Positions 1 to 10,822 of a stretch of 64,000 nucleotides of DNA are shown one piece after another. The notes beneath the pieces are model-generated. The model was not told the origin of the DNA, did no database searches, and saw only the letters and a list, made by a program, of their open reading frames with translations. Position 1 is the first letter of the stretch; each line of letters opens with the position of its first letter. A program made the translations under genes and the position numbers. Source of the DNA: Montifringilla adamsi (Eukaryota > Chordata > Aves > Passeriformes > Passeridae); the NCBI GenBank assembly GCA_017590115.1, contig JAGGNK010006559.1:12044162-12108161 (forward strand). Direction: 5' to 3'.

Positions 1-3000
1 AAAGAAAAAATTCTCATTGCATTTTGAAAGGCAGATGGGATTCATCAGAAGATCCTTGGGGAGTTGTATCCCACTCCTCCAAGCCTCACTTGTGACACTT
101 CTCTGTAGCATAACAATTTTTGTATAGAGGCCATGATTTCCAGATGACTCAAAGGATTTTTTTTAGAAAGGCATTCAACCTGAACTTTAAAATTCCTAGC
201 TGTCCAAAGAGTTCATTATTGTTACTACAAAATCAGAATTTAAACAAAAAAAAAAAAAAAAAAAAAAGCAGAATAATCTAAGAAACTTCTAACTGTTTGA
301 TTTGCTTATGTCTTTCACTGCTGGGATGGAAGCCTCTGCAGTCAGGAATCTCCTTTTCTTTCAGAAATTCACAGCCTATGATCATGGCAATTTCTGCCAG
401 CTCCTTTACGTCACCAAAATAATTTTGACATGATAAAGGGATTATATATGTATAAGTTGAGCTACAATGGGGACGAAAAAAAAATAGATGAAATTCAACT
501 GTTTACAGCACACTACAAGCTGGAGTCCTCAGTAAAGACCACTTAAAGTCACTTGGAATTGTGTTTGAATGTGCCCTAAGACTATGTTTGACAGCAAATA
601 AATGTAGGAATGAATGCAAGCAGCCAGGAAAGAACCTGGTGATTCATATATGCATTTATACTCACATCATACAGCTTTCAGTATGTTATATACAGTCCTG
701 GTAGGCTGAACTCCCTGAGACACACAACAGGGAGATAGTGATGGGGGGATGATATTCTAGACCACATCAAGAGTCCCTCTGGTTTGGTGCTTGGCATTCA
801 ACAAGATTCAGAAGCTGTTCAAGCATATTGAAATTTCAATACTAATTATAGAAATAAAATGCATAAAGAGATGTTTCTGTCTTACTCTAAAATATTTATT
901 TCCTCCATTAGTCAGGATTGCCCACAATTTCTATAGATTGTTATCTGATTTCAAAGATATTGCTATCAGTGTGGGGGTTTTTTAATCTTTTAATATCAGT
1001 GTCTTATGACAATGAGTTTCACAGAATATAAAAGATGTAGGAAAAGTTAATGCTTGCTAGACTTCTTTATCATTTTCTGTCATTTTATATGTTGCAAAAA
1101 GAATAAATATGGACAAAGAAATTATTCTAATCACAAAAAAAGTTTTTGTTGACCTTCAGTAATTCTTTTGCCTTTTTTTTGGACATCTGACACATTTTAA
1201 AATATTATTGCTCAGATATCTTCCTAGATCTCTGCTTATTTTTGTGACATTTTCCAGACAGAAATTACTATTTCTGATGTTTTTAGAAGACAGAAATAGA
1301 CACGGGGACATCAGAGCTGAAAATGTTGTACAATGTCTATGGTTCATTGTGGGTTTTAAAATAACCAGCTGCAATCCAAACTGTTGATTAGGCTGGATGG
1401 GAAGAAGAAAATACCCATGCCATAAAAAAATTGTGATCAACTGGATTTTACAAGACTGAATTTTCCAATAAATTATAACAAGATGTCTGCTGAGTTTACT
1501 CTTTTCCTTATACATTGCTCTAAACTTGTCAATGTGGAATTTCATCTTCGTCATAGAAGTTGGTTGATTAAATCTTTCCTTCTTAAATTGTTCTTTGGCA
1601 TTTCCATTTTTAGATATTTTAGATCACATTATTTCAACAGTGTATTTTGCAATATTTCAGCATATTATATTTTTTAAATACTTAATTGTTATAATAAAGG
1701 TAAAAGTCCTTACTGTATTGGACTTTCAAGCACCTTCTTACTATGAGGAATAACATCTCATGACCTGAGATGTGGGACTAAATTTTACAAAAATGATGGG
1801 TTATTTTCTACACCATTTCACTTTAATGACAAAACATCCTGTGTTTCAGATCTTTGAAGATAAAACAGGCTTGCTTCTCCCCAGTCTCACAGGAGTGTTA
1901 GATAATTTGATCAATAAATGCAAAACGACCCGGATTGAGCAACATAAGTGTAACTGGAAAAAAAATAATCCTACCTTGTATATTTTGAACCTATACATTT
2001 ATATGCTTTAAAAAACTTATTATTTTAAACCAATTTCTAAACTTTGCTGGAATTTAAATATTTATCATATGTCTGTTTAAATTTCAGACATGTACAGACT
2101 AACTCAAATTTTGTTTTAAGAGTTTGTTTGGCTACATTATTTATAATCAACTCTTCTGACTTACTTCAGTCAAGTTATCTAGCACCAAAGTAAAATTCAG
2201 TCATTTTGCTGTGACTTGACTTTCTAAAAGTACAGAGTGTGTGTGGGTCCAGAACAGTTCATTCAATTTAAATCAGCTGTATATCTTTGGAAATATGTCT
2301 TGGTGCTACCTGCATCTTTTGTAAAATAATGATTTCTGTAGTTCCTCACTCCATCATTAATTAATTAATAATTTTCTAAAGAAACATTGATAGAAGACCA
2401 TCACTGTTTTATTCTATATGTATTCACAGCTCATGAAAGAAGTTTTTTGATTCCAGGGATTTACTATACAGTACCTGATTCATCTTTTCTGAGCTCTGAG
2501 AGGATCTAACCTCTATTACTTTCCACAGGTTCATTATTACAGCAATCTCTACAATATCTATTGTACTAAGACTAATGAAAAGAAACCACATAGTTTGTTT
2601 GTAATACACCTTTAGCCTTTCCTACATCACTTCCATGCCTGCAATTGTATACCCTTTAAAAACTAAGTTTTAGAGATGTTTTATGCTAATGTGTATTCTC
2701 CTCTAGTTTTATTTTGTAGGTTGGGTTTATTTTATTTTAATTTCTTATGAACAACTGGATGGAAAATAATTTTAACACTCACTACATGGATATTTTCTGT
2801 ATGATTTGTTTTACTGTACTAAGCTTGTCAACCCTGGTTCAGCTAGAGTAAGCTTAAAATATCTGCATGAAAGTCAAAAGTATTTTTGTTTCTCATGTTC
2901 ATTTTTACTACTCATTTTAAAATATCCTTTCTTTTGTCACATTGCATTTTAGGTTCTATTCATTTTCTAAATATCCTGAAATAAATTCCTGAAGTACTGT

Positions 3001-3193
3001 TTATTACTAAGTCTTACATACTTAGCACCTTAACTAATTTATGAATTATATCAAAACAGAAATCAAGAGGTTCTCTGAATCTTTTGCCTTGAAAATATTT
3101 GTTACCATGACTTTACCTACTCTTCACATATAATAAAACCTATTCTTTTAAAAACAGTTGATGGTAAAATATAAAGATTCTTCTTTTGGTCAC
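1..3193 (-). other. NETO1 intron 3 (partial)
   Basis: This AT-rich DNA follows the exon 3 donor and runs off the window. No exon with CUB-type coding was found. It contains a 22-bp A run at 246-267. Several 60-130 codon open frames here lack recognisable domains and splice context and are treated as chance. Confidence 0.8.
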
Positions 3194-3331
3194 CTTCTAT
3201 AATGTAGACACACTCTCTGTCCGGAGGATACTTGTTGGGGTAATTTGGAGAAGTGAAGATGCCTCCTTCTGCATATTTTGTCCAAGTTCCACACTGCACT
3301 GGTCTCTGTCCTTCGGAAACAGTTTGCTTTT
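3194..3331 (-). CDS. NETO1: NETO1 coding exon 3 (linker and start of CUB1)
   Basis: This is a 138-bp phase 1-1 exon, with acceptor catcatttcacag and donor GTGACC on the minus strand. It completes the Glu codon begun in exon 2, then encodes 45 residues: linker [12 protein letters not shown] and the first beta strands of CUB1, from [11 protein letters not shown] to REC and VYIIE. The two Cys (residues 41 and 68 of the protein) are the expected first CUB disulfide pair. The NP/KYPP turn is typical of NETO. The open frame continues past the donor into intron 3, but the residues there no longer resemble a CUB domain. Confidence 0.96.
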
Positions 3332-6300
3332 CTGTGAAATGATGACATTAAGCATTATATAATTAGCCCAAAAAATTATTATGTCCATGTGACACTTAAA
3401 ACTCTCTAACAGGATAGATACAACAGCCCCTTTTCTATCAGTGGCCTCAAACTTTTATCTGTGGAGACTGATTATGATAACTGATCTAGGGGAAAAGAAG
3501 GCTAAAAGTGTTTTAGGGGTACAAACATATAATTCTTACTCAAAATAGGTTTCTCAAAGCAAAGGAGAGACTTGAATGTCTAGGGGAAAATAAATTTGCA
3601 TTGGTTTTAAAATAATAACCTTCTAAAGAAAGCACGTGCTTGAGAATTGGAAGGCATGCATTTCCCACTCATACATCTCAAAAAGCTCAAGCATGTGCTT
3701 CATCAGCAAGCTTCATGCCATAATACAGGAATATATCAGTCACAAAATCCAGGAAGTAACCCAGAGAATTATGATCATATATATATAAGTTGTTTTAAAT
3801 CTGCAGCATATTTAGTCTATATTCACTGGACAGAGGTAGACAGGGGAACTCCTGGAATCTGGTTCATAGATTATTTTTATCTCACTGTTTGCTTTAAAAT
3901 TAATAAATAGCTCTGAGGCCAGGAATCACAGACCAGAACTTGCCTTCTCCTAAGTGAATCCTCAGAGAAAAGAGTCAGACCTTCTTGTCTGCTTTCTTCC
4001 CAGCCCTGAATCTCTTGCATTTCTTTCTGCTCTCTGGCAGAGAGACTCGAGTCAAAGGTTTGGGCCAGCTCAGGCTGAAGAAGATCAGGGATCCCTTCCT
4101 AAGCATCTTGCTTTGACAAGTAGGCTAAAATGAGATGGATTCTTCAGAAGGAAATATATCTAGGCTGATATTAAAAGGAAGGATAGTACATTCTAGAGTG
4201 GTGTTGCTCTGAATGAGGTATTTCATAATCAAAGAGCTGGCCCATATAACTTAAGCCCCGAGTGCCCAGAGTAAAGGTGTTTGAGGTTCCTTCTTAGGAT
4301 CAATGGATGGAAACAAGCACCAAGGATGATAATAACCATCTGAGATCTGACTTATACTCTGCAAGCATTTCTTTTTCACCCTGGTGCATATCCAGGCAGA
4401 GTATGACACAGAGACCAATTTCCTGCCGTGAATTCCAGCCTGCAGGGACTGTGCATTCAGACACAGGTTCAGACACACACTGTGCTCAGCAGCAGTCCCT
4501 GCCAGGCTCTCCTCATACTGGGCATCTAAGGCTTTCAAGAATCTCTTTCTCTACTCCCCCTGCACAAATGCACCCATGATACCAAATTTCAGGTTTTTAA
4601 TTATACTTCAACAGCAAAAAAGGTTTTAAGTGTAGGTAGCTGAGTGCCCAAACTGGACTTCCCAATTTGAAAGTGGGAATGTTTTATAGTCTTTAGTTAG
4701 AGTCAGGCTGAGCCTGATGAGCATCCCTGGATTTTTTGTGTGTATACAGGCATGTGAATACTCCAAACAAATGGACAAAGGGCAGACAGTGGAAGTAAAC
4801 AAGCTGCTAAATTTCAAAAACTAAACTAAAAACTCAAATCCGTATTTTGGTCTCTAATAAATTGTCTGACAAAAATGTTTGACATTTACATACCTGTTCC
4901 TTTTTTGGTTGCCCCAGACAAATGTAGAATGATTAGACTTGCTACAACTGAAAGAGAAATATGCATTAAGTATCACAGAGTGATAGTTTCTGCAATGAAA
5001 TTACTTGCACTCATCTTACAAGAATACAAATGAAATAACATTTCTGTAAAGAAAAAGTTTCATTTTTACTTGTATCTTTTAATTGCACATATTGTATAAG
5101 CAAGTTTCTTCATGGCCTGTTCTTGTAAGTACTTATCTTTGTAAATGTATGCAAATAAAGAGGAAATCTTTTGGGTTTAAAACAAAATCCACAGGCACTG
5201 ATGTTCTCATCCTTCTTTTATCCTTTTTTCTTTAATATTAAAGAAAAATATTTTTACCAATACCTATTTATATAATAGTTCATGTCAGTAGTAGAAAACT
5301 GGCTGCTTTTAACAGAGGGAGACTAAATTTCAGTGCCACTGCATGTACTAATGTCTCTCACTATGGCATAATAAAATTTGAAAATGAGTACTGGGAGTAG
5401 GAAAGAAGTGAGAGGTTGGGTTCTTCACATCCATCAAAGCATTTGCAAATCTCTAGTGAAGTAAATTATTTTGTGTGCTTAACAATCTCATTAATCTAGT
5501 TTGACTTGTTGAGAGGGTGTTGCTTTTTTGCTGCAGTGAATCTGCAGCTCACTTTACAAACAGGTATCTGCTGTCTCCAACCATGATAGGACAACTGTGC
5601 CTCTTGGAAACAAATGCAACCTTTCTGAAATGGACTTTGACCTGGAGATAATGACTGGGTTTCTGGGAATTTCCAGATATAACAGTTTGACTAGAAAAGG
5701 CTAAGAGGCAAACCCTTAGTAGAGTCATAATGAGACTAATTTGGAAGATCAAAGTGACTAGCTAGCTACCTGATGAAGAAATCACACAGTGATTTTCCTG
5801 TCATCATTCATATCTTCTTTGGCTATCAGAGAAAGTGGAATTGCAAGTGCAGAAGAGAACAGATCCATCAGTTCTTGGAGTGCTTAGGGCTTTATCCCAG
5901 CTAGTTTGACATTAGGCCCAAACACAGTGTCCAGGTTGCACTGACCTTAAGGTGGAAATTAAGTTGTGTGCTTATTCAGAGCATTTTGGATCAGTCAGCT
6001 ACCATTTTGTTGATGACTATGACGAGGAACCCATCAATTAATAAAAGTAATTGAATGGCATAGTTTCTTCTCATTTTCCTTAAGAGACACTAAAAGCCAC
6101 CATGGGCTAGTAACTATGATCCTTTCCAAGACAGTGCTTTCAACATTTTCACCTTTTTCATCACAATTTATGTGCAATTTTCACTCCAAAGGAAGCCATT
6201 CTCCATATTTCCAGTATTCTGATGGCATTGAGATCCTTATTTCTTTGTCTTTACCTTTCCCATGTGACAGAGGGTTTGAGGCACGGATGATGGCTGCTCT

Positions 6301-8545
6301 ATTAAGCAGGGTAAGATTGAAATTCTGGGAAAATGAAGGCTTGGCAGCAAACTCACTATTTCTTGGTCAGGCTCACAGCCCCTAGACATGGATATTGGCA
6401 GCACTGATAGTTAAAACTCTTGTGTGTCATGGGCATTCAATGAGAACACTACACCTTCTGCTTGGATCTGAATGCTACCTAGCCATTCATGCCCTTACTC
6501 TCCTCAGGGATGAATTCTGGGAATACATGATAGCTGGGACTCTGCCTGCCAACTCTGTCAAAATCCAACGGCAAGGCAGGAGTCATCCCTTTACTGAGTT
6601 GCTCATTTACTTTAGCTGTGTTTCATGCAGTGATCATAACGAATCTATGCTTGTAATCTTCACCAGCCTACACCTAGTTTCTCAATAGTGTAAAGTTGAT
6701 TGGTGTTCAAATATGGAATCAGCTGCCAGGGTTCCTTCTGCCCATAAATTTGTGGAAGCTAGAATAGGACGCACAATAACCGAACAAAATCCACGTGAGA
6801 TTTTGTTATTCTTTTAGGCAATTAATAACAATGCATATCTGATCCTTACACGTTTAATTCAAGTACCTTTATCTATTAGGTCTCCCCTCATTTTCTATAC
6901 AGAAAAAAGTGAAGTTCAGAGAAGTAAAGAGAGTTGGTCAAAGTCACAGATATATTATTACCAAGATGACAAAAGCCCCACAGCCCTTTTCAGTTCCAGC
7001 TGTAACTGCTAGAAAAGAGGTTTCCAAACCACAGAGTTGTTTTCCTAAAGCATAGAACTTTACTTAAATGTCATTATATCAGCATTTGCTACTAGTAAGC
7101 AGTCAAAATAATCTTGATAATAAAGTCTAATAGACAAGCAGAGACTTAGAAACTGTTTGGGGGTTTTGGTTTTATTCTAGAGGTATAATATCTAACATTT
7201 GGATAGATAAAGTGAAACATGTTAAAAAAAAATAAGAAAAAAGAAAAATTTTCTTGTTTTAGTGTTATTAACAGCAGCACAAAAATATGCAAGTTGCCAG
7301 AAAGTAATTAAAATTGTGGTCTTCTTGGGAAAAGTCAACACAAATACATATTATTCAAGTAGACAAGGCAGACCATTTTATTCTATGATCCCTCTGTACA
7401 AATGCACCCATGATACCCAATTTCAGGTTTGAATTTCTCACGCCTTTTTCTTTCTCAAGCCACAGAAAAATAACTGCTTTTCAGAGACAGGGGGGAAAAA
7501 AGCAAGACCCCAAAGAGATCAACCACGGAATCTTCACTCATTGAAAACTGTCACTTGGGAAGTGTTGGCAGCATAGCAACAATATTGTCATTATCTCGGT
7601 TTGGGAATTATTTTAAAGAAGTTTCCACAAAATTTCTTGTTGCATTCTCACTGTCTTCCTCCTCCCCCTTTCCCTCCTAATCACGGGTGTAATTATAATC
7701 GTGCTTTCTAGTGCCACTCCGATTACGCATCTTTCCATCTTTTTTGGATCTGTGCATTTTTTTCATTACAAGCTGTACATTAAGTGATTTATCTCTTGGC
7801 CAGGCTTTTAGGAGGCTGTGATTTGGCACAGACATGGCTTAGCCTGGCGAAGAGTTGTTGGACAAGCAATACCTGGTCATAGCGCTATTGTACAGGTGTG
7901 GGCGCGCAGAGAAGTGCTGGGAGGAGCTGGGGCCAGTCGAGCCCCTTCAGAACAGTGGACCCTCCGCAAAACAGAGGCGGGAGAGGGAGTCCCACCTCGC
8001 ACCTTGAGGCCCCTAAGGTCTCGGAAGAGTAGGTGATATATTGCTAATCCTGGTGGATTTCAGCCGAAAGCGCCGCCCCCGCCCCGCAGCTCTCCGGGAT
8101 CCGTGCCCGGTGCGGCCGCCCCCGCCCCCGCCGCGGCTCCCGGCGCTGCCCCGCGCCCCCTCACCCTTCGCGGCCGCTTCGAGCCCCGGCCGGGGCCCCA
8201 CGGCGCCGCGGGCAGCTCCCTCCGCTCTCTCCCGGCGCGGCAAAAGCCAGCAGAGGCGTCGCCCCCAAGTGAAAGCCTCCAGCCCCCGGGAGCGTGCCCC
8301 GCCGCCCGCCCCACGGCGCTGGCAGACACCGACTCCCCTCCGGAGCACCGCAGCGTGGTGGGGGAGAGGATGCGGTGTGTGCCTGGGGGGCAGTTCGCCC
8401 CCTCGCCCAGGAAGCCTGAGCGTCCCGTTACGCCAGGAGTGGAGGCAGCGGAGGGCAGGAGCCCGTGCGCGGCGGAGGAGCTCGGTCGGGGGTGGGAAGG
8501 GGGAGATTGATACTCACTGTGAAAGAAGCTGCGCCCATGGGTCAT
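3194..8545 (-). CDS. NETO1: NETO1, neuropilin and tolloid-like 1 (5' part, exons 1-3 with introns)
   Basis: NETO1 is a single-pass membrane protein of neurons. From knowledge of the family, it is an auxiliary subunit of kainate-type glutamate receptors and is also found with NMDA receptors at synapses; it has two CUB domains, one LDLa module, one membrane segment and a PDZ-binding tail. This window encodes the first 73 residues plus one base: a signal peptide (about residues 1-22), a short linker and the start of CUB1, whose first Cys is residue 41. The CUB1 core reads [19 protein letters not shown], followed by KYPPDREC, which is diagnostic of NETO proteins. The linker KKGTEKQT and the leader [15 protein letters not shown] fit NETO1 better than NETO2. 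CDS parts are 8545-8518, 4947-4894 and 3331-3194. All introns are phase 1. Exon 4 onward lies outside the window on the low-coordinate side. No frame break is seen. Confidence 0.95.
3332..4893 (-). other. NETO1 intron 2
   Basis: This 1562-bp intron lies between exons 2 and 3. The part at about 3910-4600 is less AT-rich than its surroundings and could be an old unclassified repeat. Its end (4561-4596) shares a 36-bp near-identical string with intron 1. Confidence 0.85.
4894..4947 (-). CDS. NETO1: NETO1 coding exon 2 (signal-peptide hydrophobic core)
   Basis: This is a 54-bp phase 1-1 exon. On the minus strand a pyrimidine-rich acceptor (tatttctctttcag) precedes it and GTATGT follows it. With the last base of exon 1 it reads [18 protein letters not shown] and ends in the first base of a Glu codon. 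The run VASLIILHL is the hydrophobic core of the signal peptide, with cleavage likely near SGA/TKK. It is too short to appear as an independent ORF. Confidence 0.93.
6880..6990 (-). repeat. MIR/L2-like remnant
   Basis: The string 'cattttctatacagaaaa..gaagttcagagaagtaaagaga..ttggtcaaagtcacag' resembles, by memory, the conserved 3' part of MIR/L2 elements (ATTTTACAGATGAGGAAACTG.. then GGTCAAGGTCACACAG). It is an old, diverged copy; the family assignment is from pattern memory only. Confidence 0.5.
7895..8500. promoter_or_regulatory. CpG-rich block A (start of NETO1 intron 1)
   Basis: The sequence is very rich in G+C with dense CpG, especially 8060-8330, and has several SP/KLF-type GC boxes. 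It directly abuts the exon 1 donor, so it is the downstream half of the promoter CpG island. It is non-coding as judged by the NETO1 splice structure. Confidence 0.8.
8518..8545 (-). CDS. NETO1: NETO1 coding exon 1 (start codon)
   Basis: The ATG is at 8545-8543 and reads MTHGRSFFH plus the first base of an Ile codon. It stops at a strong donor (GTGAGTA, complement of 8511-8517). A purine (G) at -3 gives an acceptable Kozak context. The start is supported because this peptide joins in phase to the conserved leader in exon 2, and because NETO1 proteins begin with a similar short peptide (M, x, H/Y, G, R, S). Only 28 coding bases are in this exon, so ordinary ORF scanning misses it: the open frame runs on into GC-rich intron 1 and looks like a 161-codon ORF. 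Confidence 0.92.
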
Positions 8546-8648
8546 GTCTGTTCCTTACACAAGGGGCTTCGGTCTCCACTAATTCCATTTAGATACGGGA
8601 GGACTTCCAGTGGCGGGGAGAGGATGGAAGTAGGAAAAGAAGAAGAAG

Positions 8649-8654
8649 AAAAAA

Positions 8655-8686
<32 letters not shown>
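8649..8686. repeat. A-rich homopolymer (A25-G-A12) after GAA repeats
   Basis: A GAA-type purine run (8637-8648) leads into 25 A, one G and 12 A. On the NETO1 sense strand this is a T/pyrimidine tract just upstream of the first coding exon. Confidence 0.95.
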
Positions 8687-8765
8687 CCCAAAACCCCACA
8701 AACCAACGAAACTAATTTTATACATTAAACATCTGGGGTTTTTATTTTAATCTTGTTATAACACA

Positions 8766-8777
8766 GCTATATATAGC
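8766..8777. promoter_or_regulatory. TATA-like palindrome GCTATATATAGC
   Basis: This is a perfect 12-bp palindrome containing TATATATA, about 220 bp upstream of the NETO1 ATG. Used on the minus strand it would place a start near 8735-8745. CpG-island promoters often lack TATA boxes, so function is uncertain. Confidence 0.25.
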
Positions 8778-8981
8778 AGGAAAAAAGAATCTTACTAAAG
8801 TAGACCTGTTCCTGAAGTGACCTGAGATAGACTAAACAGACCATCTGTCTTGGGAATCTGATTTTTAACCAGAAATAAAAAGGAATGTTGGAACCTATGA
8901 GTTATAGTTAGCCTTAGTCCTATTTCATAGTGCTCTAACTTCCCCCTGGAAAAATGTAAACAGACTGAAAGAGGGAGAGGG

Positions 8982-9022
<41 letters not shown>

Positions 9023-9033
9023 AAAAAAAAAAA
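8982..9033. repeat. A39-GG-A11 homopolymer
   Basis: An uninterrupted run of 39 A is followed by GG and 11 A, and preceded by a GA-rich stretch. It separates the exon 1 area from CpG block B. The run length may be inexact in the assembly. Confidence 0.95.
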
Positions 9034-9402
9034 GCCTGAAGCCCACACACACAGCAGAGCCAAGCAGCCTTTCCTCTCCCTCGCTCTCCCTCACCGCCTT
9101 CAAATGATCACCGCCGGCTCAATCCCATCACACCCGAGCGATCACCAGCACCGCCACGAGCGGTGCATCGCGGCGGCGGCGGGCAAGGCGGCGGCGGCGG
9201 CCCGCGCATCCAGGTGCCGGCGGGCGGCGGCGGCGGAGCGAGCCGAGCCCCTAGTCACCAGTTTCATACAGAACCAAAAGCAGATCGAAGCATTTCCTGC
9301 AGGACTCCGAGCCCAGCGACTTCCAGCCCTTCGGCTTCTTTTGATGCATTGAAGAAGGGATTAATGGGTCCGTCATCAGCTCCCTGTGCTTGCTCCTCTG
9401 AA

Positions 9403-9424
9403 GGGGTGGGGGCGGGCGGGAGGG
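9403..9424 (+). promoter_or_regulatory. G-quadruplex-forming motif / GC boxes
   Basis: Five runs of three or more G are separated by single bases (T, C, C, A), a strict G-quadruplex pattern on the plus strand. The same stretch contains overlapping GGGCGGG SP/KLF boxes. It lies in the CpG-rich block upstream of NETO1; the C-rich strand is the NETO1 sense strand. Confidence 0.6.
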
Positions 9425-9480
9425 AACCCAAAGAGGAGGGGTGGGGTAGAGAAAGATTTACCAAATAGGGGATTTAGTCA

Positions 9481-10230
9481 TATTTGTGTGCAATGAGAAC
9501 CTTATTAGAGAAGACATCCTTTAAAATCGAATAAATCCATTTTTGCAAAACCCTCTCCCTGCGCATAACATAGTATCAAGTGGTAGCAGCGGCAAGAGGC
9601 TGAAAACACATTGCACGGTCTGAAATCCCCTTGAGAATGGATGGAGCGAGAAAGAGATGGACGAGGATAGACAGATGCCCCCTCACTTCTCCAGTCCAGG
9701 GCGAGAAGCAGAAAAAAACCGTGGAGACTCTTCCATTCATTCAGTGGAGGGGAAGGGGAAGGGAAAGAGGAGGGGAAGGACGGGAGGGTGGCAGTGGTGG
9801 GGAAGGAATGATTTCAAAACTGGGAAAGGAAGGGTAAGAGAACAGGGATCGCTTCCCCTCTCCTAATCAGTTCATGGATCAAACAAAATGCTCATGAGTT
9901 GCTCCTTGACCTGCACCTGCCAAAGGGAAATTGAAAAGATTTTCCTCCTTGACAGACGACTTCTTCCTCTACACACCCACACCCACGCACGCACAAAGAC
10001 ACGCACACACACGCACAAAAGGGAGCAATAAAAGTTTATCTGCTAATCCTCCGGCCGCAGATACAATGATTACCTCTTCCAATCAGCCCAGAGACGACTG
10101 CAAAATCTCTCCCGCCCTCCCCCCGCGTCTAGGACTTATCTTCCTCCCCAGCTACAACCCATCCCAAACACCCATCCCTTTGACGAGATTGCGGAGGGCT
10201 GGTGGTCAGGGCGGGAAGGAGGGGGGCAGA
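9481..10230. other. Upstream NETO1 flank, purine-rich and CA-rich stretches
   Basis: No gene is seen. A G/A-rich low-complexity tract lies at about 9740-9840, and an interrupted CA/CCCA tract at about 9970-10020. The remainder is unique sequence between two CpG-rich blocks. Confidence 0.6.
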
Positions 10231-10822
10231 ATATAGTAGAAAAAACATATTAATAATAAGACTGCTGAAATGGTCTCAATGGAAAACAAGAGGGGAGGAG
10301 GAAGGGATGAACAGAAAGGGCTGTGTCCCCTCTTGGCCTCGGGAGCCGGCCCTGGGCACCTCTGACTCCCGCAGCGCCGCGGACCCGGTACTCCCGGCCC
10401 GGGCGAGGGGAGGACGGCAAGAAATGGCAGGGAGAGAAGCGCACTGCTGGGGCTGCGGGGAGGGACGAGGAGAAGGGAAGATTTGTGTCACAGAAGTGCA
10501 GGGGGAGCAGGATGGGATATATAGTAGAAAAAACATATTAATAATAAGACTGCTGAAATGGTCTCAATGGAAAACAAGAGGGGAGGAGGAAGGGATGAAC
10601 AGAAAGGGCTGTGTCCCCTCTTGGCCTCGGGAGCCGGCCCTGCAGAGCCGCGGCAGCCGGCACCTCTGACTCCCGCAGCGCCGCGGACCCGGTACTCCCG
10701 GCCCGGGCGAGGGGAGGACGGCAAGAAATGGCAGGGAGAGAAGCGCACTGCTGGGGCTGCGGGGAGGGACGAGGAGAAGGGAAGATTTGTGTCACAGAAG
10801 TGCAGGGGGAGCAGGATGGGAT
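10231..10822 (+). repeat. Direct tandem duplication (288-bp and 304-bp copies)
   Basis: Copy 1 is 10231-10518 and copy 2 is 10519-10822. Reading them side by side they are identical except for 16 extra bases in copy 2 (after 'gagccggccctg', about 10642-10657). The copies abut directly. The unit mixes an AT-rich start (atatagtagaaaaaacat) with a CpG-rich body. It lies at the edge of CpG block C. The near-zero divergence points to a very recent duplication or an assembly artefact that joined two alleles. Confidence 0.95.

Larger units (their letters stand above)
4948..8517 (-). other. NETO1 intron 1
   Basis: This 3570-bp intron has an AT-rich distal part containing a MIR/L2-like remnant (about 6880-6990). 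Its first several hundred bases (about 7.9-8.5 kb) are strongly GC- and CpG-rich and belong to the promoter CpG island. The block at about 7640-7810 is a unique-looking, non-repetitive stretch next to the island. The long GC-rich open frames at 8013-8592 on both strands are composition artefacts. Confidence 0.85.
8546..9480 (-). promoter_or_regulatory. NETO1 5' UTR and proximal promoter region (CpG-rich block B)
   Basis: This region is immediately upstream of the NETO1 ATG. It begins with a probable 5' UTR (8546 to about 8630). Next comes an A-rich/purine stretch with homopolymers (8649-8686, 8982-9033), then a CpG-rich block (about 9050-9470) with CGG/GCG triplet runs at 9170-9240. The transcription start is not visible directly. 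The 5' UTR may be continuous, or spliced from an exon at or above 9095 to an acceptor near 8604. The plus-strand open frames here (poly-Ala type) come from the CGG runs. Confidence 0.65.

Noticed and set aside
6116..6688. Two consecutive plus-strand open frames of 89 and 97 codons
   Set aside because: They lie in NETO1 intron 1, antisense to the gene, with no recognisable protein similarity or splice joint.
8013..8592. Long overlapping open frames on both strands (up to 183 codons)
   Set aside because: They lie in CpG-rich DNA where stops are rare, are Pro/Ala/Arg/Gly rich without domains, and overlap the NETO1 exon 1/intron 1 boundary defined by a good donor and conserved splicing phase.
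9104..9468. Ala-rich and Gly-rich frames (plus strand)
   Set aside because: Produced by CGG/GCG triplet runs in a promoter; no homology or start context supports them, and NETO1 lies on the other strand.
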